From Prunella strophiata (taxonomy: Eukaryota > Chordata > Aves > Passeriformes > Prunellidae): a DNA stretch of 64,000 bases. The stretch lies in NCBI GenBank assembly GCA_036583965.1, contig JAZBQD010000013.1:6054144-6118143 (forward strand). Reading direction: 5' to 3'. The translations under genes and the position numbers were made by a program. This document shows, in pieces, positions 50,501 through 63,000 of the stretch (positions within the stretch are counted from its first letter, which is position 1; every line of letters begins with the position of its first letter). Below the pieces are notes generated by a model. That model was not told the origin of the DNA. It saw only the letters and a program-made list of their open reading frames with translations, and did not search any database.

Positions 50501-53500
50501 AAGAGGACTCAGAGAATGAAAGTGATGGCTCAGAGCCCCTGGAGAAGCGCAGTCGTTTTGAAGAGGTTTGTTTCACTGCTGTGTGCTGAAAGCAAGGAAA
50601 ATAACACTGCTGTTACATCTGTTTTGTATCATGATAATATTTGAGTTTAAAAATTGTGTTCCTTTAGATCACAAATCAAGTGAAAGATTTTAGAGTAATC
50701 TACAACAACAGTTTCACATAAACAAAATATTTATTTATCTGAACTGCACAGAAAAATTTTTACCAAATTTAAAAAAAACTGGTTTGAGCTTACTTATGCA
50801 TAATTCTTTGTATAATCAGTGAACTGGAGAGATCTGTCTCCTAATATGTACTGTGGGCTTGGCAGTCCAGCAGTAGAACTTGTTTAGCTATTTACAAAAA
50901 ATATATTTGAAAAGATACAAGCTCACCAGTAGTTTAGCAATGCATTTTGTCTGTGCTTGTAGCAGTAAATTAACAAAAGTATATTAAGTGTGCATATGAA
51001 ATTTAATTTGCCATGTTACTTGTAGCATATTTTCTATTTATGTTATAGAAGCAAACAAAGGCATGAGACCAGCAACATTAAGGGACAATTAATTATAAAG
51101 ACATCCTTAGATTTAATATATTTCATGTTATCTTTGTTATCTTCCCATTAGCATTGTACATTTTTCCCTAGTAATATAAAAAGGGCACTATCTTAGCCAA
51201 AGAAGCCATCCAATTCAAAAGAAATTACAAATACACAAAACCTTTTCTCAGATCTGTTAAATATTTCACAAAGATCTTATTAGTGTTCCTTGGAAATATT
51301 TTTGATAATACTTTTCTCATTAGATGTTGTTAATGGCAATATATTTTTTTTAAAGGAAAAAAAATATTTTTAATGAAATTAAAATTAATTACATTTTTAA
51401 AATTAAAATTTAATTTTAGTTAGTTCAATAATTTCATTAGTTTAATGATTCAGGTATCTAGATACTGATCTATTAGAATATTTCTTTCATCTTTTTACCA
51501 TCCTGGAAATTAATTTACAGGAGGTAATAGAGAGAACAATGAAAAGGAGACAAAGGCGAGAATGGGAAGCACGCAGGTGTGTAAATGGGTTTTTCTTGTT
51601 GCTTCTTTTTCTTTCATTCCTTGATTAAAATTGTGTTAAGAATACAAAAACAAGATAACAAGCTGTGATTTGCAAGATGCTTTAGTTATAATTTTGTTTA
51701 GAAATTTGAGAGAGATATTTAGTATATAAAAATAAACTGGTTAAATGGAGGAAATTTTAAGTAGTAATTTAAAATTTGAGTACCAATAGGTGCATTGGCT
51801 CACTTCAAATAGCTCTAATATTCTTATCTTGTCTGTCTTAGGGTGAAATTTGTCCTTCTGTTTTCTACTTTTACAATCCCACTGTAGTCAATAGGAATGA
51901 GCAAGAACAAATTAGATAAAATGGGATTTGAGGAATAATGATGTAAAAAATCTTCTTTTTTGCTTTATGAATACATTTCAGTGTGCTTTCCACATTGTTA
52001 CTAAAGTCTAATTGTCTTGCAAATAAACAATTTCTAGCCCAAGTTTAATATTTTTAATTGCTTAAATGAAATTTAAATATTAATCACCATTTCTGGCTTA
52101 TTTTTTAATTGGCTCCAATGAACCAGTTCCCCACTTAGTCAAATCTGGGTTTTTTCTTCATTTTAGACGAGAAATTCTTTTTGATTATGAACAATATGAA
52201 TACCATGGAACCTCAGTAAGTATAAACTCTGTTTGCCATAAAACTTCAAAGTGACAGTGTAAAAGCAATTGGACAACATCCAATGTTTTAATTATCTATT
52301 ACAATTTTATAATTATTTAATAATACTATGCAATATAATAATATTCTTGCATCTTGCTACTTTTGTATCTTATTGTTACACATATAAACTGTATCACATA
52401 TATACAAGTAGTTTAACTTAGTTTAATGTTTTATGGCTTTTTTTTAGAACTTTGCAAGGGTATCTATCTATTTACAAAATACTGTCACAAAAAGACTTTT
52501 GCATGTAAGGAGGTTGTTTGTCTTTCAAAGTGTCAGGATATCCCAAACACTGCACTTAGGACATCAAACTGTTCTTTCTGTCATCTGGCCTGTCTGATTA
52601 TTTATATTTTATTAAGTGTTTGCTTTATATATAATGCAGGGTTACAAGGCTCTCTAGAATATTTTTCTTTCTACTTAATATCTTAGGAGGAAGCTAGCAG
52701 ATTGTCAGACTCCAGGGTGATTTCTAGGGCTTCACTAACATGTGCTAGTACTTGGCAGATGGAATTGTTCTATTTGTTTAGTGAACTGTGTCTTGTGTTC
52801 ATTTGTCTTTTTGCTTCTCCCTCTTGTAGTCTGCAATGGTGATGTTTGATCTGGCATGGATAATGTCTAAGGACTTGAATGACATGTTGTGGTAAGTTTC
52901 CATCATCATTTTTTGTAGAGATTGGGAGCTTAAACCTGCCACAAAGACATGCAAGATTTCCCAAAATTATCTGGTTCCACTATGAGCTTCCAGTTTGTTT
53001 TGGGAGTGGATGCTTGTCTTCAACTAGAGGATGCATCTGTGTAAATGAATTAAAAGCCATAACAGATTTTGCATGGAAAAAGGGAGAATGCTACTATATG
53101 TGTATGTCTGCAAAAGAGGGAATAATAATAGATAATTTTGTTATTAACTTCTCTGCACTGCTGGTAAACAATGTTTCTGATTTGTTCTCTTACATAGAGG
53201 GTTAAATACAATATATATTGGAATATTTGTTGGTTTAACCTTTTCTTTCTATTTTTTTTTCCAAAAAAAAATTTAGGTGGGCTATTGTTGGCCTAACAGA
53301 TCAATGGGTCCAAGATAAAATCACTCAGTAAGAAATTTATTTTTAAAAGTTTATCATTTTTATTGTTATTCTTTCTTGTTTATTTGTCTGTCTTTTAAAA
53401 CTTTGGTTTTGGGAGTAACTAGCAGCAATTAGTAGAGATCAGGAAGCATAAGAGTATTATTATAACAGATATAAGTAATTAACAGTGATATTAAATATAT

Positions 53501-56500
53501 TAATGCCTGAATGTAATCTGTTGCCTTCCAAAAATAGGAAAATATATATATATATATAAAATTATTTTCTATTATTTAGAATTTTTAAGCTAACTTTGTT
53601 TTTCACAAAATTATAAATCAGTCACTTCTGATGTGGGAGGAAATTGTGTTTAATGGTAGTTTACTTGAGCATGAACTTGATACAGCTTTATTAAAGGAAG
53701 AAACTTTTGTATGTTCTGTATCCTCCAGATTCCTTTACAGTTTTAGATTACAAGTTTCAGATATTTTTTCCTCTTTTTTTATTTCCTACTAGATATGATC
53801 AGAAATCTAGTATAACATGTGTAGACTTGAATTCTGGTGTTATGTTTTTACTATTACATGGACACTTTAAAATAGATAAATGTAATAAGTAACTGATTTC
53901 TTTGGTCAGTCTATTGTTTGTTTTTGTTGTGGGGTGGAGGGTTTTTTTGTTTGTTTGTTTTGGGGTTTTCTTGTTGTGGTTTTTTTGTTTTGGTTTGGGT
54001 TTTTGTTTTGTTTTGTTTGGGTTTTTTGTTTTGGTTTGGGGTTTTTTGTTGTTTTGGATTTGTTTCATTTTTTGGGGTTATTTTGTTTTAATTGCCTGGG
54101 TAAAAAGATGATATTGAAAAAACATTATTTAACGAGCCAGTAGAGTTTACAAATGTATCCGCAATTTTCATGCTGCTGACTTTAGGAAGCATTTTTATTT
54201 TCTTGTAACCAAGAATAAAAATTCCCAGGCAGAAGGTGAAGTGACAACCTTGGTTTTGTTTCAGAATGAAGTACGTGACTGACATTGGGATCCTGCAGCG
54301 CCACGTGTCCCGCCACAACCACCGCAACGAGGATGAGGAGAATTCTCTGTCCATTGACTGCATGAGGATTGCATTTGAGTATGAGTATCCTTAAAGGTCT
54401 GGGGTGAACCCCTCTGGAGCTTTTATCTAGGTAAAGAAAATCCCAGCACCATCTCTGCTGAGAGTGGAAATAAAATAAAGGGAAATCCAAATGTTTTGCT
54501 TATGCATGGATCCCTCTTTCAGCTGCTCGTGGGGCTTCAGTTCAGCTCAGCCTTTCAGAAGCTGGTTACAAGTCACCTTTGCTACTTTGGGTTACATCAC
54601 CTGAGCTTCTCACTGCATTTTACACAGCACAGACATGCAATATGTAAGAGCAGCTGAATCCTTTCCTACTTGTGGAGTTTGTAGGGTGAGAGGATATTTG
54701 TGTTTGCAATTATTTGCCATAACTCCTGCTCAGCCTGCGCCTGGCACTGTACCAGCACTGGTCTCTCTATGAAAGTCTCTGTAACACCTGCTACACCTCT
54801 GCCAGCCTCAAGCTTTGGTCTGTACAAGGGCAGAAGAGGCTCCAGGAGTTTTTGGCTGACATGGGGTGAGTTACAAAAATTTGGATCATTTTTTTCAATG
54901 ACTTACAGGAAAATATTCAGAATATAACTTGCAAGTACTCAAGCTGTTGGTTTTTAAATATGATTGTGAGGCTCTGAATAGGTGGCAGTGTCTCTGAGTT
55001 ACACAACTTGTGTATTGGTTTACAAGGAGCACTTGCTGTATGCTTTTATGGAATGGCAGCTCAGTAAAGTAACCTCTGCTTCCATGCAGTCACTTTTCAA
55101 GTGACTGAAAAAACAAATGCATGCAAGTTTAATCAGACTTAACCTTGTTAAATTATCTAATAATTTTAAAATGAGAAAAAGGCAAAATACTTGTTTCTTC
55201 TGGCTTACTTGTCAATTAATTTTTTTCCTTCTGTTCTTAGTTTGCCCTTGAAGCAAGTGAAACAGAAGTTTAATTCCATGGACATGTCTTTGAAAGAAAA
55301 TCTTCGGGAGATGATTGAAGAATCTGCAAACAAATTTGGGTAAATTGTTTCAAATACAAATGTTTTATCTGAAAATACTTTTCAATTAAGTTCAAATATT
55401 TTTTGCACAAAGATGACCTAATATGTTGTTTTTAAAAATATGATTCTTAGATTGACAAAGTAACACTAGATTTGTTGCAAATGTTAGGTTTTTCTTCATA
55501 TACTGAAGATTAACATTTTAAGTAGATGAGACACCTGGTAAATGTTGATAATGTTAATAAATTTTCCTGGGTCTATTTCATTTTGCAGGATGAAAGATTT
55601 GCGAGTTCAGACTTTCAGCATTCACTTTGGCTTTAAGAACAAGTTCTCAGCAAGTGACATAGTTTATGCAACAACTTCTCTCATGGAGAACATAGAGAAA
55701 GAGGGGCCTGAAACAACTAATTTCATTAAGGCTTTGGACAGTCTCTCCAGGTACTGAAAATATGCCTCTTCAGTATTTTGCAATTTTATTTAGGGCAGTG
55801 TATTGGGATTATGGAACTAAAATATGAATTATTGCTTCATAAGCTATCAAGAAAAAAATCAAAATATCCCCTGTGAATAGTGTTTAGATATAATTTTTAT
55901 GTGAATGACTTTATTTTGCTAAGAAAAGTGTCTATTTTTATTGCAGGGGTAACCTGGACAAGCTGCACCAAGGACTGGACCTGGCCAAAAAGCAGCTCCG
56001 TGCCATTCAGCAGACAGTGGCCAGCTGTATTTGCACCAACCTGGTCATTTCCCAGGGGCCATTTCTCTATTGCTCCCTCATGGAGGTCAGAATCTTGTGT
56101 TTGGGGTCTCATTTTACTCTCCTTTTTGACTGTATCATCCTTGAATAACAGTTGCCATAAGTGCTTGGCACAGCAAGAATTACTCTGTAAGAAAGAACCT
56201 ATTTATCTGTACTTTGCTGTTCTCTGATGGGTCAATATTGACATTGCTCTGAACTTCCCAAAGGCAGAATCACCCCTCAAAAAGGGGAGAGGGCTTTGCT
56301 GCAAAGCTGGGTGAGCTCAACCTCCTGTTTTGTAATGGTTCTTGTTAGTGTTCTTTGAGCCACACACAGCCTCTAGACTTGTTAGTAGATAATAAAACTG
56401 ACTAAGAGTAAGAATCATCTTGGGTTGTAATTGAAATAATTCTTCTTTTCCTAGGGCACACCAGATGTGAAACTGTTTTCCAAACCAGTGTCTCTATGTC

Positions 56501-58264
56501 TGCTTAGTAAATACTTACTGAAATCATTTGTTTGCTCTGTAAGTAAATCAAAAGCCTTTGACTCACAAACTTCTGGCTGGTGTAGTACTTACTGTTCTGT
56601 CAGATACTTACAGTTGATTATTAAAAGCATTATAGGAAACTATTAATAATGTTTTTCTGCTGATTGATTGGATGATTTCAGCATATTTGTGAATGCTGCT
56701 CTAGGGAAGATACCTATTTGGAGACTTCATAGCATTAAGTTTTCATTACTAAGATAATAGCAATCTAAACATTTGTGTAGTTTTGTACATTTTGAGGGAG
56801 TACATCACTGAAATTTATATTAGTCCTTAAAGGGACTTTTATGTAAGGAGCAAGTGAATTAAGAGATCTTGTAAAGAAACCACCTTCTGTGAAACTACAG
56901 AATATCTGTATCCCTAGATGGCTATTTGTAATGCTATCTCACATGGAGAGCTGATATTCACTTGCTTTCTGAGCCTTGTGTAACACAGAGGCTTTCTGAC
57001 TTCCAGACAAAAAACAAGCGTTGCAAGCTGCTGCCCCTGGTCATGGCTGCACCCATGGATGTTGAACAGGGAACTGTCATCATGGTGGGGATTCCTCCAG
57101 AGACAGAAAGCTCGGACAAAAAGAAGTAAGCAAAGTGTTTACAAGTTCTGAACCTGTCTGTGAAGCAAATATATCTTTCCTGTACCTATTTAACACTGAT
57201 TTTGTTGACTTGAATGGTGTCCTTCTCAAAAACACACCTTCTGCATACTGTGTGTGTGGGGTACTTTGAGAGAGGATACAGATCTTCAAGGCTTTCCTTT
57301 TTCTTTTGCTTTCCTCTTTAAAGAGGGAAATAGTTTACTATATGGCCCATGACTTCATTTCTAAAAGCCTCCAATGTAAAAATTTTTGCACGTGAATAAG
57401 TGAGGTGTGTGTTGAACACACAGCACCTGTAAAAACATCTGGGAGCCATTTCCACCTCTCAGCCAGGAAAAAGTTCCTTGCTTCTACCTCAGTAAACATC
57501 CTTTCCTGTGACACTCATTCGTATTTCTGCTCCTGCCTCAGCTTTTTTGGAAGGGCCTTTGAGAAGGCTGCGGAGAGCACCAGCTCCAGGACGCTGCACA
57601 ACCACTTCGAGATGTCGAGTGAGTAGCGGGGCCCGCAGGGGGCGGTGCCCAACACGGCCCGCGGCAGGCCCGGCCCAAGCTCCGAGCCCCCAGCACCCAG
57701 CTCAGCTTTCTGAACACTCTGTGTTCTGCCTGCACTGAGGCTTTGCACATCTGCACTTCACAGCCCATGATAATGTCTGTGAAGCCTTTAAATTTAGCAG
57801 CCAAACCTTTAAATTTAGCAGCCAAACCAAGCGTGGTATTGATGGGACACTTAAGCAGTGAAATCAGCCTATCTTGCACCTGCTTAAAAAAGAGACAGGC
57901 TTTTTTAACAATATCTAACTGTGTATGTTGAACATACACAGAAATATTCTTAGATTTAAGGATTGACTGCTCTGTTGGGGAGTGAACACCTCCAAATTAG
58001 TTTGCTAATATTTAAGCACAAAATGAACCATGTCCTTTGCATTTTGTCCAAATAGCTTCTCCTTAAAGATGAGTAAGAATATAAATTGGTATACTCAGGC
58101 TTATTGTTCTTCAAGAGAAGATACCTGGTATATCTTCTGGTAATATGTGGTATATCTTTCAGTTATTTGCATCCTGTAATAAAATATTTCATATTTTAGT
58201 AATTGAATTGAAAACTGAAGATCGGAGCAAATTTCTGGATGCACTCATTTCTCTCTTGTCTTAA
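47570..58264 (+). CDS. CDC45: CDC45 replication initiation factor (CMG helicase), one-base gap in exon 5
   Basis: CDC45 joins MCM2-7 and GINS to form the replicative CMG helicase; it is a catalytically dead DHH/RecJ relative. Exons: 47570-47620, 48813-48872, 49157-49249, 49696-49833, 50417-50565, 51521-51576, 52167-52215, 52830-52891, 53277-53327, 54265-54384, 54734-54865, 55241-55339, 55589-55750, 55947-56085, 56455-56538, 57007-57125, 57542-57618 and 58200-58264. Start [12 protein letters not shown], degenerate DHH motif [10 protein letters not shown] (from residue 25), then [41 protein letters not shown] and end DALISLLS. All phases fit except exon 5, which has 149 bases instead of a multiple of three. 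After a (GAG)6 run the frame slips, whereas the alternative frame gives the expected acidic [19 protein letters not shown]. With one base restored the length would be 568 residues (human 566). Intron 10 looks U12-type. Confidence 0.95.
48433..48457. repeat. T25 homopolymer followed by CAG in CDC45 intron 1
   Basis: About 25 T then CAG, mimicking an ideal 3' splice site. No matching conserved exon follows; see the rejected list. Confidence 0.85.
53930..54090 (+). repeat. T/G-rich low-complexity tract in CDC45 intron 9
   Basis: About 160 bases composed nearly only of T and G, with repeated GTTTT, GGTTTGGGTTT and GGGGTTTT words. It ends about 175 bases before the exon 10 acceptor. The open frames across it on both strands are artefacts of composition. 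Confidence 0.88.
54385..54733 (+). other. CDC45: U12-type (minor spliceosome) intron 10 of CDC45
   Basis: The intron begins GTATCCTTAA, a U12-type donor, and ends with TGCCATAACTCCTGCTCAG, where CCATAAC resembles the U12 branch site (consensus TTCCTTAAC) about 12 bases before the AG. The border is fixed by the protein: FEY then GA/C then [11 protein letters not shown]. Length 349 bases, phase 2. Confidence 0.78.
57785..57826. repeat. 21-base direct duplication in CDC45 intron 17
   Basis: Two perfect adjacent copies of CCTTTAAATTTAGCAGCCAA plus A, 57785-57805 and 57806-57826. Minor recent tandem duplication. Confidence 0.95.
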
Positions 58265-60035
58265 AGGTAAGATACTATAAGGATTAATTAAAAAAATATT
58301 ACAAATCAAGTAACCTGCCACTATCTGTAGAATATATTTTAAAAATATGGCAACTTTTAGTGAAAATATAAATTGAAGCAAAGAGTTTCTTAAAAAGACA
58401 ACTGTTTTTCTTTGGAGGAGGAGGCAGACAATGTGAACGCAAAATTTTTTCATCTTTAAGAGATTTATTTAAGTTTCCTCATCCATGAGCTTCTCTAATT
58501 CATTGTTCCTAACTTTTGATGGCTTTTTAACTTACAGTGGAAAAGGAGCATCAGTTTGTGTTGTGAGAGAAATGGCAATATTAGCTAATTGTAGCTGATC
58601 CTCTGTTACTGACATTTAATTCTGATGGCTTGTTTGAGCTCAGGATGGAATTTTGGCCACAGCAGTGCCACTGGCTTTGATGTTAATGCAGAATTTGCAT
58701 TTTTCTTTCCCAGTGTTAGGGTTGTAGCCTAGCTTGGTGTGTAGCTTTTACCTGGAACAGAGATGGGCATATAAGAATTCATTTGTAGTTGTGCAGTAGC
58801 TGCACACTAGTCCAGAGCTGCTTGTTAGACAGCAGAGCCATGCATGGCTCACAGGATTTCTACATCCATTTATTTCTTTCTTTACACTTTGACTACTGAT
58901 TGTTTTGTCTTCTGCTCTTGTTATGCAGTGGTGCCTTTTGGCTCCTTGTGCTGGAAGCTGAGGATGAGACCCTCTGAAATGATTTTGGATGTTCCAAAGT
59001 TCATGGTGCTGCAGTTTTGATGTATCTTAGGTACTGGTACAGGCCTGGACTGGTGTTTTTATGCCTTTTGGGAGGTCAAAAGGATTTTGATCTCAGCACA
59101 GAGATATTGAACACTTCTTTTTCTAAACATCCCACCCTGGTAATGGCAAAAGCTGTCACCTGATATTTGTACATTGGATTTCTATTTATCAAGCCTGCTT
59201 TTATTAGTAGATGTACTCTTGTGATGTTCAGTTGTTGACTGATAACAAAAAATAGGTTTTGAAGTTCCATATTTATATTACTGTTCAATGGAACTTTAAA
59301 AATTGTCTTGAATGCTTTTTATGTTTTTTTTAACAAACTATTTGAAACTCTCCTTGAAGTTCTAGAGTGCTGAAAATGTTTTTTAGTATTACCAGATTGA
59401 AGTCTTGTAGTTTAATTAAAAGACTTGTTTTGTGAGAGGAGTTTTAAGATTTCAGGGTTTTTAAAAGCCAAATACTGAGTAACTGCCAAATACCAAATGA
59501 AAAATCCAGGGAATGCCAGTATCAGTAAAGCCTTTTTAGTCATGCATTGTGATACTGTACTGTCACTTGTAGCTTGACTCTGGGAATAATTTTCCTGGAA
59601 GGAGGCTGAAGTACTATGATAATTCTGTGTAGAGTGTAGCACTGTAAATATTGACAGAGTAGCTTATCCTGTTCCATAGCAGATTTCATTTTACTTTGGT
59701 CATATGAAATGGCTCATTGGCCTTACCCTGCTGGGCTTTGGGGGCTGTGTATATGTGTACATGTGGAATGTCCTTCTTCTTGAAGTTTTTGCCTGGGTTC
59801 ACTGTGACTTCAATGTTTTCATGTATTGTAACAAATACATAGAGGCTATGTACCATTGCATCATTCTTTGTACATATTTTAATACAGATTAATTTAATAT
59901 TAAATGTGATTTAAGTGTAGCCAACAGAAACCTAATTAAACTATCTATTTTTATTCAAAAAAGAAGTTGGTTTGGGTTTTTAAGGACTTTTTAATATGTT
60001 GTCACTTTATCTGAATAAAATCCCTGTGCCAAGAT
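58265..60035 (+). other. CDC45: CDC45 3' UTR region, possibly with a UTR intron
   Basis: The TAA at 58262-58264 is followed after two bases by AG/GTAAGA, a good donor (GT at 58267-58268). A plausible acceptor, TTATGCAG, ends at 58928, suggesting a non-coding last exon from 58929. AATAAA signals are at 60014-60019 and 60115-60120. Because the stop lies 2 bases from the junction it should not trigger nonsense-mediated decay. UTR structure is inferred only. Confidence 0.45.
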
Positions 60036-63000
60036 GGGATGGGCAAAAAATTGTATTTCCTAAGATAAAGCAATGCTGCCTTTTTGTTTTACATGCTTAC
60101 TAGGTAGTATTGGCAATAAATTATATTGCTCTTTACCAGCACATTTTGGGTTTTACACAGCATACAGAAATTCTATCACTTTTCTGAACTGCCTTGCTGG
60201 GCTTTAGGTCTCTGGAAATGGAAACAGAATTTGTTAATTAATATGTTAATACTACCTGGAGAATAATTGTGTGAGGAGATTGTGGAGCAGTTTCAGCAGC
60301 AGTAACTTGGTGGTTTGAGTGGCCCATTGAAATTTGTGTAGGTTGGGTAAAATGGTCACTTGACCTCTCTGCCTGAAGAGATAATTATGCTTTTGATTGA
60401 TTATCCCACAAAGAAATTGTGGCTCTAATGACTCATTCTAAAATAAATAGAGAAGTCAACTTAGCCTCTTAAATGTACAGTCATATTCCACCTAGCCATG
60501 TCTGAATGCAAATAGAAACATTCCCTAAGGATTATTTTGAAGCTGCACTAACTCTTCCAGTGTTTGCTTGCTGTAATAGCAGCCTCCTAATCAGTTCTTT
60601 AAATATTTCTGCTGCTGCTAATCTGAGAACAATAGCAGTATGAAACAAATCCTTTAAAATGTTTTAGTTTTTCTTTAACAAAATAAAATGTTGAAAATCC
60701 TTAAATACTAAAGTACTGAAGCAGCTGAACAAGCTGATTTATGCCATTCCTGCTCAGTGATTCATGGCTGGTTTTCTTATGGGGTGATAAATTTAAACAT
60801 AATTGAAATTGCACAGTAAGGACCTGATTTGATTGGAATTGAGGTGAATCCCCTTTTATGAAAGAATTATGACTTAATAGACTTGTACTTACCAGTGTCA
60901 AGGTTGCATAGTGGGTAAGAATTAATTCTTACCTCCTTTCCTATTTCTCTTTAGGAAAAAAAAATAGAATTAAGGAATATTACAGCTTCCTTGTATGAAA
61001 AACCTACACAGTCTGTGCCAGTTTGACTGTGGCAATAACAGCCACAGGGGGAGGCCAGTGGGCTTTGCTCAGTTCTTGGCCTCTCTAATGTCAGAAGCAG
61101 GTGCTAGGGAAGGGCAGAGAAACAAAGCAGTTGCATTTGATGCTTCCTTCCAGCCACAAACAAGTGCTGTCCCAGTCCTTGTGCTCAAGGCCATCCTGAG
61201 CCAGGTGTGGTTTCTGGCTGTTTGGTCACTGTCAGTGGTTATCTGGGAATCTGCATTCATTTCCTCTTGGATCCTTGCAAAATTCTAGCCTGTGCAGGAT
61301 TTTGTGGTGAGTAGATCTGCAGCCCACCTAAATATTGTGTGAAAAACTACAACCCTATGGAGCAGTGTAATAGTGCTGGCTGCTCTTATTAATGGAAGCT
61401 AAAATCCCTACAATGATTTCCAAGCAAATTATTCTGCAAATATTAATTATTTTTGCTTGCTATTGTAAAACCTTTTATAATAAAGGACAGAAAATATTCC
61501 TGGGTTGAATATTGGGAGATATTTAGGGGGTTTTGCCTTGATCTACAGGAGTATGTATGTTTATCATCAGACTTTTATGCTTTGGTACTTAATGAAAATA
61601 CAGTTGCCCTACATCAATAGGAGCTCTAGTTCATGAGCCATATCAAATTTAGCTACACTATTTGCTCTTTCTTCCCACTCTTGCCTGTGACTACTGCCTT
61701 AGAGCCTACTGCTCTGCTTCTATGGCAGAAGCAATAAATCAGAGGTATTTCAGAATCTGATGGTTTTAGCTGCTCTATCAGCAATTTGAGTTTATATTAG
61801 TAAGTAGCAATCATCACTTGTAAACCTGATAGGACCTGACACAGCCATTGCAGTCTTAAAATGCTGAATGGTTTGCAGGAGATCTGTTTGATTGTTTAGT
61901 TAAATCCCATGTACTCTAGAGAACTCAGGCAGGAGAAGAAGTACCTTAGAATTGTCATGTTTGACTGTCTTTAATGCTTCAGTTTTACTTTTTCCACTCC
62001 TGTTTTCAAGACAATATTTCCAGTGCTCACCTGTCCAGAAATACAAGAGAAATAAAATTTTACATCACTCTAATCACTAGTCTGGAGCACCTCAGTTGTA
62101 AAGTCCAGAAGAGGAAGTTTTAAAATCAGTCTCTTTTGTACAGGAGTTCTTTGAAGATAGTTTTGTTGTGTTGAATTGGCCTCTCGGGGTGTGCTAACTT
62201 GTAAAGAGGGGAGCAGTACTTATTAAAAGGGAAATATAGTAATCACAAGTGAGGAGGAATCAAAACATAAAACACCAGGACTCACAGCAATAAACAGCAT
62301 CATTTGTTGGTTTTATGTGTACATCTGTCAATCAATGGTTTTGATTCCCTCATAGAAAAGAAATATACTTGAAAACATTCCTCTGGAATTTCCTTTGTGA
62401 GTAAGTCTGGCTTGAGGGAAAGCAAGCAGTGAAATGTTTGTTTCTTTAAATGGAAAAATTGAAATCCCTCTTGGCACTCGTGTACCATTGTTGGCTTCAA
62501 GGTGGTACTAAAAGTTCCCTTGGAGCAGATTCAAGAGCTGAAAAATATGCTGCCCAGGGTGGAGCTCAAAAATGCCACCTTTATGTACAAGCATTTGGGT
62601 TATAAACACACAGTTAGCAGGAAATATTGCAGAACATTCACTAGGGAAAGAAAATTGTGGGAGCTTTTTATTTCAGACTGGACGCCATTCTTTTAAAGCA
62701 TTTGAGTTTTGATTTTTGTCATTCAGAACGTGGCAGAATTAGAGAAGAAACACAGAGGTCAAACATGTTGAAAATAGGCAAGAAATCCCTTACTTTATGG
62801 TACCTAAAGTCATGCCATCCCTGGGTCTGAGAATTTGATATCACAACAAGCATTCAGCAGAGTTGCTGATGATTGCTAATCTCAATGAGCTGAAGGCTCA
62901 CAAATCATTCTTAAATCAGAATTAGAACCAATCCCGTAGGAATTTATGGACAAGCCTAATTGTATCTCATGAATTAAACTAAGGTAAAATGTATACACAA

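Noticed and set aside
53799..54143. Open frames across the T/G tract and repeated Phe/Leu/Trp or Lys/Asn/Thr proteins
   Set aside because: Composition artefact of a low-complexity tract.
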